10,398 nt of DNA from PR03 sp964353555 (GTDB taxonomy: Bacteria > Myxococcota_A > UBA9160 > PR03), in the NCBI GenBank assembly GCA_964353555.1, contig CAYGWM010000128.1:1-10398 (forward strand), written 5' to 3'. Of this stretch, positions 1 through 7,097 are shown piece after piece; position 1 is the stretch's first letter, and every line of letters starts with the position of its first letter. Under the pieces are notes generated by a model that saw only the letters and a program-made list of their open reading frames with translations, was not told the origin of the DNA and searched no databases. The position numbers were made by a program, and so were the translations under genes.

Positions 1-2
1 GG

Positions 3-95
3 TACTTCCGCTATCGCGATCCGGGCCAGTTCAAGGCGAGTGCGTACAACGCGGCAGGCGAATCCCCGCTCTCGTCCACGACGCTCTCGCTCTGA
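3..95 (+). CDS. C-terminal end of a protein with a probable fibronectin type III domain (partial)
   Basis: Only the last 30 codons and a TGA stop lie in the window; the gene begins upstream of base 1. The readable tail contains YRDPGQF and then AYNAAGESPLSS followed by TTLSL. This matches the closing F and G strands of an Fn3 domain, where a pattern like YxVxAxNxxGxSxxS is typical and a short hydrophobic strand ends the domain. Such domains are usually found in secreted or surface proteins such as hydrolases and adhesins. Here the protein ends directly on the Fn3 strand, with no anchor or sorting tail. The two other forward frames over this stretch give arginine-rich sequence without family character. 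The gene converges on the hydroxylase gene ending at 262, with the repeat cluster between them. The identity of the rest of the protein cannot be told. Confidence 0.6.
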   Translation, partial: YFRYRDPGQFKASAYNAAGESPLSSTTLSL

Positions 96-125
96 TTCTG
101 AGGGAGGGATCTGAGCGTGAGCGAA

Positions 126-151
126 GACGTTGGTTGCGTCAGTTGCGTCGC
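126..151 (+). repeat. 26-bp repeat, copy 1 (direct)
   Basis: First of three exact copies of a 26-bp unit, starting GACGTTGG and ending GTTGCGTCGC. The unit itself contains a short tandem duplication, GTTGCGTC-A-GTTGCGTC. Copy 1 is in the same orientation as copy 2, with 11 bases between them, and lies 30 bases after the stop of the Fn3-type gene. It is followed directly by CTCAGAA (152-158). It is not coding in any frame that resembles a known protein. Confidence 0.9.
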
Positions 152-159
152 CTCAGAAA

Positions 160-250
160 GGGGACGTTGGTTGCGTCAGTTGCGTCGCGGATTGTCTCCG
201 CCTCGTCGACCAGCTCACTTCGCGACGCAACTGACGCAACCAACGTCCCC
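160..250. repeat. Perfect 30-bp inverted repeat built from repeat copies 2 and 3
   Basis: The left arm (160-189, GGGGACGTTGG...GTCGCG) and the right arm (221-250) are exact reverse complements over 30 bases and enclose a 31-base loop (190-220). Copy 2 of the 26-bp unit is at 163-188, and copy 3, inverted, is at 222-247. The heptamer CTCAGAA lies one base outside each arm (152-158 and 252-258), resembling a target-site duplication. As single-stranded DNA or RNA this would form a very stable hairpin. There is no T tract on either side, so it is not a standard intrinsic terminator, although it lies between two convergent genes and could still block read-through. REP/MITE-like elements moved in trans by a transposase are one explanation; no transposase gene is present here. 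Confidence 0.85.
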
Positions 251-261
251 GCTCAGAAGCA

Positions 262-1179
262 TCAGCGGCTCTCGCGCGTAACCCGCGCCCAGCGGAACGG
301 CGACGCGAGTTGCGCGAGGTAGCGCTGCGGGAACTTCGGCAGATCGGCGATGCCGACGCGGCCGTCGAAGGCACGGTCCTTGGGACGGAAGAAGCTGCGG
401 AAGACGAGATCCCAGGTGATCAGGATCGCGCCATAGTTGGCGTTGCCCTCGCGTGGGTCCGTCGAGTGGTGGAAGCGGTGAAGTCCTGGTGTGCTGAAGA
501 GCCAATCGAGCGCACCCGTACGCAGCTCGATGTTGCCGTGCTGGAGCTGGCCGTAGACCATCGAGAACAGCAAGTACATCGCGAACACGCGAGGCGGCGC
601 GCCGAGCAGGATCAGCGGCACGTTCTGGAACGCGATCAAAGCGAATAGATCGAAGGGATGGAAGCGCGTGGCGTTCAGCCAATAGAGCCGCGGCGCGCTG
701 TGGTGCGTCGCGTGCAGCCGCCAGACCAATGGACTCTCGTGCGACACGCGGTGGAACCAGTAGTGGCCGAACTCGGCCACCAGGATCGCGAGGTAGAGCT
801 GCACCACCGCCGGCAGCGACATCGGCCACAGCGAAGCGCCGAGCTGCACCGCGAGCCAGGCCGCTGCGCTGACGGTGACGCCCCGCAGCGTCGCCTCGAA
901 TGCCGCGCTGCTGAGCGGACCAGAAAAGAGCAGGTGCAATAGATCGGTGCGCTGATCGCCCTGCGGGCGATTCCATTCCGGTCGATACGGGTGAACCCGC
1001 TCGAGCACCGCGATCGTCGTGTAGAAGATCGCAATCGCCAGCAGCCCGAGCAGCGCCGGGTTGATCTCGCGCGCGAGCCCGAGCCGGCCGGCGAGATCGA
1101 GTGTGGATCCGAAAACGGCGAACGCGGTGATCGCCGCGACCAGAAGCGGGAACAGCATTGCCGATGCGAAGCGCCGCAT
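262..1179 (-). CDS. Sterol desaturase / fatty acid hydroxylase superfamily membrane protein
   Basis: Predicted integral-membrane di-iron oxygenase of 305 residues. The diagnostic histidine clusters are all present: HYWFHR (H139, H143, with H147 nearby), HATHH (H156, H159, H160), H214 in LQHGN, and HRFHH (H234, H237, H238). In this superfamily the histidines hold two irons that activate O2 to hydroxylate or desaturate a lipid. Hydrophobic stretches near residues 7-25, 42-60, 83-112, 122-138 and 178-210 fit several membrane spans, with the His clusters facing the cytoplasm. The substrate (sterol, fatty acid, sphingoid base, carotenoid or alkylglycerol) cannot be read from the sequence. No sterol-pathway gene is nearby. 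The ATG lies 9 bases after the ppc stop codon. The only purine-rich SD candidate, GGGG at about 1194-1197, abuts that stop, so translation may be coupled to ppc. It is the last gene of the minus-strand run. Confidence 0.88.
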   Translation of the reverse strand: MRRFASAMLFPLLVAAITAFAVFGSTLDLAGRLGLAREINPALLGLLAIAIFYTTIAVLERVHPYRPEWNRPQGDQRTDLLHLLFSGPLSSAAFEATLRGVTVSAAAWLAVQLGASLWPMSLPAVVQLYLAILVAEFGHYWFHRVSHESPLVWRLHATHHSAPRLYWLNATRFHPFDLFALIAFQNVPLILLGAPPRVFAMYLLFSMVYGQLQHGNIELRTGALDWLFSTPGLHRFHHSTDPREGNANYGAILITWDLVFRSFFRPKDRAFDGRVGIADLPKFPQRYLAQLASPFRWARVTRESR

Positions 1180-1188
1180 TGGCGCAAG

Positions 1189-3930
1189 CTACCCCGTGTT
1201 GCGCAACCCGGCCGCGATCCCGTTGATCGTCAGCTGGATCGCGGCCTCGACGCGCTCGCGTTCGCGCGCGGGCACCCGCCCTTCCCGCTTGCGACGCAAC
1301 AGCTCGAGTTGCAGGTACGAGAGCACGTCCACGTACGGCGAACGCCTCTCGATCGAACGGCCGAGTGCGGGATCGGCGGCGAGCAGCTTGCGCGCGCCGA
1401 CGACGGCCAGCACGCCGCGTTGCGTGGCGGCGAACTCCTGGGCGACGCGCGCGACGACTTCGCTGGCACCGGGCAGCTCGCGCGCCAGTTCCGCGTAGCT
1501 CGCGCCGATCCGCAGATCCACCTTCGCGAGCACCTGCTGCAGGTTGTCGATCACGGTGCGGAAGAACGGCCAGCTGCGATACATCGCCTGGAGTCGCGCG
1601 CTTCCGCCGGGCCGCGCGAGCACGGCTTCTAGTCCTGCACCCGAGCCGTACCAGCTCGACAGCAGCAGGCGGTTCTGGTTCCACGCGAAATTCCACGGGA
1701 TCGCGCGCAGCTCGCGGATGCTGCCGCCTCCGGCGCCCCGCGCCGGAAGCGAGCCGATGCGAAGTCCCGCAATCTCCTCGATCGGTGTCATCGCGTAGAA
1801 GATCGCCGCGAAGCTGGGGGTTTCGTGGATCAGATCGCAGTACGCGCGGCGCGATTGCTGCGCGAGCTCCGTCATCGCATCGACCCAGCCCGGCCGCACG
1901 CTGCGATCGCGAAGCGGGTGCGCGACGGTTGCTTCGAGCGTCGCGGTGACGAGTCGCTCGAGGTGATGCACCGCAGACGAAACGGTGCCGTACTTGCTCG
2001 CGATCACTTCGCCCTGTTCGGTGATCTTGATGCGCCCCCGCACGGTGCCGACCGGTTGCGCCAGGATCGCGCGGTGCGTCGGACCGCCGCCGCGCGAGAT
2101 CGTGCCGCCGCGGCCGTGGAAGAACTCGACCTCGACGCCGTGCTGGTCGGCTTGCGCGGTGAGCGCAGCCTGCGCTTCCCACAGTGCGAAGTTCGCCGCG
2201 AAGTAGCCACCGTCCTTGGTCGCATTCGAGTAGCCGAGCATGATCTGCTGGCGCATGCCGCGTGCGCTGAGCTGCGCCCGATACGCGCGCGACGAATAGA
2301 GGCGCTCCATCGACTCACGCGCGCTGGCCAGCGCTTCGAGACTCTCGAAGAGCGGCACGATTTCGATGTCGCTCTCGAAGCCGACGCCCTCGGGCCGCCG
2401 CCGCACCAGTCCCGCCTGCCGCCCGAGCGCCAGCACTTCGAGCACGTCGGCGTGGCTGCTGGTGTTGGAGATCACCACGTCGCGTACAGAGTCACGGTCG
2501 AAGCGGCCGCGAGCGTCACGCAGCAGCGATAGCGTCGCGAGCACTTCGCGCGCCGTCTGCGACAGCTCGTCGTCGTCGCGCGTCGGCGGCGCTTCGGAAA
2601 AGAACAGATCTTCGATGAAACGCTCCTGCGCGTCGGCGGGCAGCGAGTCGAGCGGACCTTCGATCGGACACAGCAGCGCGTCGACGGCGTCCCGATGACG
2701 GGCGTGGTGCTCGCGCACGTCGATGCAGGCGAGCCGGAAGCCGTAGCTCGCCGCCTGCTCGCGCAACGTCGCGAGGCGACCATTCGCGAGGCGTGCGCCT
2801 CGGTTGGCGCGCAGGCTCGCATCGACGAGATCGAGGTCTGCGACGAACGCCGCCGCATCGGGATAGCCGCCGCGCGCGCCTGGATCTTCGTGCGCCTCGG
2901 TCTCTTCGAGCGCCAATTCGAGACGCACGCCGATCGCATTGAGCTTGCGCCGGTAGACCTCGTGCACCTCGCGACCGGCGACGCGTTCGCGAGCGCGCGG
3001 CACCTCGGCGAGATCGCGCGCGAGGCTTTCGCGCAACTCCGTGTCGACCGGCACCACCTGATCCGATGTGGTCAGCTCGCGCATCACCGGCTGCAGCGCG
3101 CGCCAGTACGCGCCGAGCGCACCGCGCCGGTAGAGTCGCAGCGCATCGGCCGTCACGGCGGGCGTGACGGCGGGATTGCCGTCGCGGTCGCCGCCCACCC
3201 ACGAGCCCATCCGCAGCGGCCGCGCGTGCCCCACGAACGGGCGGCCGTAGATCGCTTCGAACGCGCGCGTGACGCGTTCGTGCACCAGGGGCACCGCGTC
3301 GAAGAAGACCGTCTCCAGCGTGTGGATCACCTGCAGCACTTCGTCGATCGGTGTCGGCCCGCGGGTTCGCTGGATCTGCGTCTGCCACAGCGCGGTGACC
3401 TCGCGAGCGAGCGACTCCGAGAGCGGCGTCTCGCCATCGGCAGGATGGCTCGCGAGCACCGCCTCGATGCGAGCGAGCGTCTCGTGCACGGACCAGCGCG
3501 TCGCTTCGGTCGGATGCGCGGTGAGCACCACCGTCGTGCGCAGCTCGGCGAGCGCCGCCTCGATCGCATCGGCGCGCAATCCGGACTTGCGCAGCCGGCG
3601 CATCAGATCAAAGGCGGAGCCTGGCGCCTTCGGACCGTGGCTGCGCGCGGTGTGGCGCTGCTCGCAGACGTTCACCAGCTGGAAGAAGATCGTGAAGGCG
3701 CGCGCGATCGCGACGAGTTCGTCGAGGTCGAGCTCCGTGACCAGGCGCCGCAGCTTGCGCTCGTCGCCGTCCGCATTGCGCCGCTGTAACGCGATCGCGG
3801 CGTGTCGCACGCGCTCGACCAGCGCGTAGAGCGACTTTCCTTCCTGCTCCCGGATCACCTGGCCGAGCACGTTGCCGACCAGCCGCACTTCGGCGCGGAG
3901 TCTCGTGTCGGATGCGCTGGGTTCCGGCAT
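1189..3930 (-). CDS. ppc: Phosphoenolpyruvate carboxylase
   Basis: Cytoplasmic enzyme that carboxylates PEP with bicarbonate to oxaloacetate, the anaplerotic supply for the TCA cycle and aspartate-family amino acids. The 913 residues are close to the usual length (E. coli about 880). Family signatures appear in order: VLTAHPTEA with catalytic H139; GSWVGGDRDGNP (242-253); MLGYSNATKDGGY (564-576); FFHGRGGTISRGGGP (603-617), the mobile glycine-rich active-site loop; ITEQGEVIASKYG (636-648); LRAIPWNFAWNQNR (741-754); and the C-terminal TINGIAAGLRNTG, whose Asn is part of the aspartate-inhibitor site in bacterial enzymes. The start is the ATG giving MPEPSASD. The same frame runs open far upstream, but only as an antisense shadow of czcA. 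No Shine-Dalgarno is seen before this ATG. The gene starts 41 bases after czcA and is followed 9 bases later by the hydroxylase gene. Confidence 0.96.
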   Translation of the reverse strand: MPEPSASDTRLRAEVRLVGNVLGQVIREQEGKSLYALVERVRHAAIALQRRNADGDERKLRRLVTELDLDELVAIARAFTIFFQLVNVCEQRHTARSHGPKAPGSAFDLMRRLRKSGLRADAIEAALAELRTTVVLTAHPTEATRWSVHETLARIEAVLASHPADGETPLSESLAREVTALWQTQIQRTRGPTPIDEVLQVIHTLETVFFDAVPLVHERVTRAFEAIYGRPFVGHARPLRMGSWVGGDRDGNPAVTPAVTADALRLYRRGALGAYWRALQPVMRELTTSDQVVPVDTELRESLARDLAEVPRARERVAGREVHEVYRRKLNAIGVRLELALEETEAHEDPGARGGYPDAAAFVADLDLVDASLRANRGARLANGRLATLREQAASYGFRLACIDVREHHARHRDAVDALLCPIEGPLDSLPADAQERFIEDLFFSEAPPTRDDDELSQTAREVLATLSLLRDARGRFDRDSVRDVVISNTSSHADVLEVLALGRQAGLVRRRPEGVGFESDIEIVPLFESLEALASARESMERLYSSRAYRAQLSARGMRQQIMLGYSNATKDGGYFAANFALWEAQAALTAQADQHGVEVEFFHGRGGTISRGGGPTHRAILAQPVGTVRGRIKITEQGEVIASKYGTVSSAVHHLERLVTATLEATVAHPLRDRSVRPGWVDAMTELAQQSRRAYCDLIHETPSFAAIFYAMTPIEEIAGLRIGSLPARGAGGGSIRELRAIPWNFAWNQNRLLLSSWYGSGAGLEAVLARPGGSARLQAMYRSWPFFRTVIDNLQQVLAKVDLRIGASYAELARELPGASEVVARVAQEFAATQRGVLAVVGARKLLAADPALGRSIERRSPYVDVLSYLQLELLRRKREGRVPARERERVEAAIQLTINGIAAGLRNTG

Positions 3931-3941
3931 GGGCGCGGGGC

Positions 3942-3947
3942 AGTATA
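3942..3947 (-). promoter_or_regulatory. Possible -10 box (TATACT) for ppc
   Basis: In the 41-base czcA-ppc gap, otherwise almost pure G/C, the minus strand reads TATACT, 5 of 6 matches to the consensus -10. It ends 11 bases before the ppc ATG, so transcription would start only about 5 bases ahead of the start codon. That fits the absence of a ribosome binding site (a near-leaderless mRNA). No recognisable -35 lies 16-18 bases upstream, where the sequence is GC-only. The box could be chance. Confidence 0.25.
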
Positions 3948-3971
3948 GGCGCCCGGCGCGCGCCGCGCGGC

Positions 3972-6900
3972 TCACTCGCTCGTGCGCCGCGACTCGACCA
4001 TTCGATAGAGCACCGGCAGTACGATCAACGTGAGCAGCGTCGAGGAAATGATTCCGCCGATCACCACCGTCGCGAGTGGGCGCTGCACTTCGGCGCCGGG
4101 CCCCGTGGCGATCGCCATCGGCACGAAGCCGAGCGACGCGACGAGTGCCGTCATCAGCACGGGTCGCAGCCTCGTCAGCGCTCCATCGCGCACCGCAGTG
4201 TCGACGCTCGCACCTTCCTTGCGCAGCTCGTTCATGAACGAGATCAGCACCAGACCGTTCAGCACCGCGACGCCGGAGAGCGCGATGAAGCCGACCGCCG
4301 CCGAGATCGAGAGCGGAATGCCGCGCAGCGCGAGCGCGGCCACGCCGCCGGTGAGCGCAAGCGGCACGCCGCTGAAGACGAGCAGCGCGTGGCGCAGGTT
4401 GCCGAACACCAGCACCAGCATCGCGACGATCGACGCGAGCGTGACCGGCACGACGATGCGCAGCGTGCGGCCCGCCGAGATCAGGTTCTCGAACTGCCCG
4501 CCCCAGGTGATCCAGGTGCCGGCCGGCAGCGCGACCTCGTCCTGGATGCGCTGCTCGGCTTCCGCGACGAACGAACCGAGATCGCGGCCGCGCACGTTCG
4601 CGGTGACGACGACGCGGCGCTTGCCGTTCTCGCGGCTGATCTGGTTGGGCGATTCGGTGAGTTGGATCCCGGCGACGGCGCCGAGCGGGATCACCGCGCC
4701 AGACTCCCCCGATTCGGCAGGCAGCGCGAGCGGAAGTCGCTGCAGCGCGGTGACGTCGCCGCGCACGTCCTCCGGGAGTCGTACGACGATGTCGAAGCGG
4801 CGGTCGCCCTCGAAGAGCTGGCCGGCACTGCGCCCACCCACTCCGATCTGCGCGATGTCTTGCACGCTCGCGAGCGGCAACCCATGGCGCGCGAGGCTCG
4901 CGCGATCGGCGACGACTTCGAGCATCGGGAGACCCGTGACCGGTTCGACCTTCACGTCCGCCGAACCCGGCACGGATTCGAGGATCGCGGCGATCCGCTT
5001 CGCTTCTGCGTTCATCGCTTCGAGATCGTCGCCGAACACCTTCACCGCGACGTCGCTGCGCACCCCGGCGATCAGCTCGTTGAAGCGCATCTGGATCGGC
5101 TGGGTGAACTCGTAGTTGTTGCCGGGCAGCACGCGCACGGCGTTCTCGATGTCGCGAACCAGATCCGTCTTCGATTTGCGCGGATCGGGCCATTGCTCGC
5201 GCGGCTTCATGATCACGAAGCCGTCTGCGACGCTCGGCGGCATCGGATCCGTTGCGATGTCGGAGGTGCCGATCTTCGCGAAGGCGTTCTCCACCTCGGG
5301 CAGCTCCATCAGCCGGCGTTCGATCAGATGCTGCATCGAAATCGCCTGCTGAAGCCCTGTGCCCGGGATGCGCAGCGCGTGCAGCGCGACGTCGCCTTCG
5401 TCGAGACTGGGGATGAACTCGGTCCCCATCCGCGACGCCAACGCTGCCGAGAGCAGCAGCAGCGCAGCAGCGGCGCCGACCACGAGGAAACGCCATCGCA
5501 GTGCGAGATCCAGAGCCGGCGCGTAGATGCGCTTGAGACCGCGCACGATGACGCTCTCATTCTCGGAGACGCGCCCGCGCAAGACGATCGCAACCGCTGC
5601 GGGCACGAAGGTGAGCGCGAGCACCATCGCGGCGAGCAGAGCGGCGATCACCGTCCACGCCATCGGGTGGAACATCTTGCCCTCGACGCCGGTCAGCGTG
5701 AGGATCGGCAGATACACGACGAGGATGATCGCGACGCCGAAGGTGCTGGGGCGGACCACCTGCTGCGTCGCTTCGAAGACCGTTTCGAGCCGCTCGCGCA
5801 GATCGAGCAGCCGGCCGCGTTCCTGCTGCGCTTCCGCAAGGCGCCGAATGCAGTTCTCGACGATGATCACGGCGCCATCGACGATCAGACCGAAGTCGAG
5901 CGCGCCGAGGCTCATCAGGTTCCCGCTGATTCCGGCGCGCACCATGCCGGTGGCCGTGATCAGCATCGTGAGTGGAATCACCAGCGCCGTGATGATCGCG
6001 GCGCGCAGGTTGCCGAGCAGCAGGAACAACACCGCGATGACCAGCAATGCGCCTTCGACGAGGTTCGTCCGGACCGTGTCGATGGTGCGATCGACGAGTC
6101 GGGTGCGGTCGTAGACGGTTCGCACCACGATGCCTTCCGGGATCGATCGCTTCACCTCTTCGAGTCTTGCGGCGACCGCTTGCGAGACGGCGCGCGAGTT
6201 CTCGCCGATCAGCATGAACACGGTGCCGAGCACCACCTCCCGGCCACCTTCGGTGGCAGCGCCAGTGCGCAGCTCCTCGCCTTCGATCACTTCGGCGACG
6301 TCGCGAATGCGCAGCGGCACGCCGTCGCGACGGCCGATCGCGATGTCGCGGATGTCTCCCAGTGTCGCGACCTGGCCGGGCACGCGCACGAGGACCTGTT
6401 CGCCGCGGTGTTCGACGTAGCCCGCGCCGACGCTCGCGTTGTTCGCCTCCAGCGCGGCGATCACGTCGTCGAAGCCGAGTCCATAGGCGACGAGTCTCTC
6501 CGGCCGCGGCGTCACGTGGATCTGGCGCACGAAGCCGCCGACGGTGTTGACCTCGACGACGCCCGGCACGGTGCGGAGTTGCGGTTTCACGACCCAATCC
6601 TGGATCGTGCGCAGATCAGTCGGCGTCCACGGCGTGCCCGGCTCCGCCTCGATGGTGAACATGAAGATCTCGCCGAGTCCCGTCGCGATCGGGCCGAGTT
6701 CCGGCTCGACGCCGGGAGGAAGTTTCGAGCGGACCTCCTGTACGCGTTCGTTGATGAGCTGGCGCGCGAAGTAGATGTCGGTGCCGTCTTCGAAGACGAC
6801 CGTCACCTGGGACAGGCCGTAGCGCGAGACCGAGCGCGTGTATTCGAGGCGCGGCAATCCGCCGAATGCAGTCTCCACCGGAAACGTGATGCGCTGCTCG

Positions 6901-7082
6901 ACTTCCAGCGGCGACATGCCTTGCGCTTCGGAGTTGACCTGGACCTGGACGTTGGTGATGTCCGGCACGGCGTCGATCGGTAGGCGCGCGAGATTCCACG
7001 CTCCGAGCGCTGCGACGCCGGCGGTCAGGGCGATCACGGCCCAGCGGGCGCGCAGTGAGAATCGAAGGATGCGTTCGAGCAC
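3972..7082 (-). CDS. czcA: Heavy-metal efflux RND transporter, CzcA-like
   Basis: Inner-membrane proton/cation antiporter of 1036 residues, the pump of a tripartite Czc-type efflux complex; the length is typical of the family. It has the N-terminal TM1 followed by LPIDAVPDITNVQVQ and MSPLEVEQRITFPVE, hallmarks of the HME-RND family. The TM4 signature DFGLIVDGAVIIVEN is at 396-410. Its D396, D402 and E409 have the spacing of the proton-relay and transport residues of CzcA (D402, D408, E415) in Cupriavidus metallidurans. This DFG...DGA...EN pattern is that of divalent-cation pumps; Cu/Ag pumps such as CusA have a different TM4 motif. The duplicated second half follows, with a hydrophobic block near 860-1030 and a polar tail ESRRTSE. 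The start is GTG, with AAGGAG placed 6 bases before it (7089-7094). The gap to czcB is only 15 bases, so co-translation is likely. The exact metal is inferred at class level only. Confidence 0.95.
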   Translation of the reverse strand: MLERILRFSLRARWAVIALTAGVAALGAWNLARLPIDAVPDITNVQVQVNSEAQGMSPLEVEQRITFPVETAFGGLPRLEYTRSVSRYGLSQVTVVFEDGTDIYFARQLINERVQEVRSKLPPGVEPELGPIATGLGEIFMFTIEAEPGTPWTPTDLRTIQDWVVKPQLRTVPGVVEVNTVGGFVRQIHVTPRPERLVAYGLGFDDVIAALEANNASVGAGYVEHRGEQVLVRVPGQVATLGDIRDIAIGRRDGVPLRIRDVAEVIEGEELRTGAATEGGREVVLGTVFMLIGENSRAVSQAVAARLEEVKRSIPEGIVVRTVYDRTRLVDRTIDTVRTNLVEGALLVIAVLFLLLGNLRAAIITALVIPLTMLITATGMVRAGISGNLMSLGALDFGLIVDGAVIIVENCIRRLAEAQQERGRLLDLRERLETVFEATQQVVRPSTFGVAIILVVYLPILTLTGVEGKMFHPMAWTVIAALLAAMVLALTFVPAAVAIVLRGRVSENESVIVRGLKRIYAPALDLALRWRFLVVGAAAALLLLSAALASRMGTEFIPSLDEGDVALHALRIPGTGLQQAISMQHLIERRLMELPEVENAFAKIGTSDIATDPMPPSVADGFVIMKPREQWPDPRKSKTDLVRDIENAVRVLPGNNYEFTQPIQMRFNELIAGVRSDVAVKVFGDDLEAMNAEAKRIAAILESVPGSADVKVEPVTGLPMLEVVADRASLARHGLPLASVQDIAQIGVGGRSAGQLFEGDRRFDIVVRLPEDVRGDVTALQRLPLALPAESGESGAVIPLGAVAGIQLTESPNQISRENGKRRVVVTANVRGRDLGSFVAEAEQRIQDEVALPAGTWITWGGQFENLISAGRTLRIVVPVTLASIVAMLVLVFGNLRHALLVFSGVPLALTGGVAALALRGIPLSISAAVGFIALSGVAVLNGLVLISFMNELRKEGASVDTAVRDGALTRLRPVLMTALVASLGFVPMAIATGPGAEVQRPLATVVIGGIISSTLLTLIVLPVLYRMVESRRTSE

Positions 7083-7097
7083 GATCGTCTCCTTCGT

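Noticed and set aside
126..250. A CRISPR array
   Set aside because: There are only three copies, one of them inverted, with unequal spacers of 11 and 33 bases and no cas genes.
160..250. A standard intrinsic terminator
   Set aside because: The loop is 31 bases long and neither side has a T tract.
215..2182. A 655-codon minus-strand frame overlapping ppc and the hydroxylase gene
   Set aside because: It is out of frame with two clearly recognisable genes, low-complexity Arg/Ala-rich, and has no signal or domain.
3931..5496. In-frame upstream extension of ppc (a total open frame of 1435 codons)
   Set aside because: The extension is Arg/Ala-rich and lies inside czcA in another frame. PEPC homology and normal length begin at the ATG at 3930.
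3912..6983. A 1023-codon open frame on the plus strand, antisense to czcA
   Set aside because: Its product is rich in Arg, His, Asp and Gln with no domain character, and the opposite strand encodes an unmistakable HME-RND pump. It results from codon bias in high-GC DNA.
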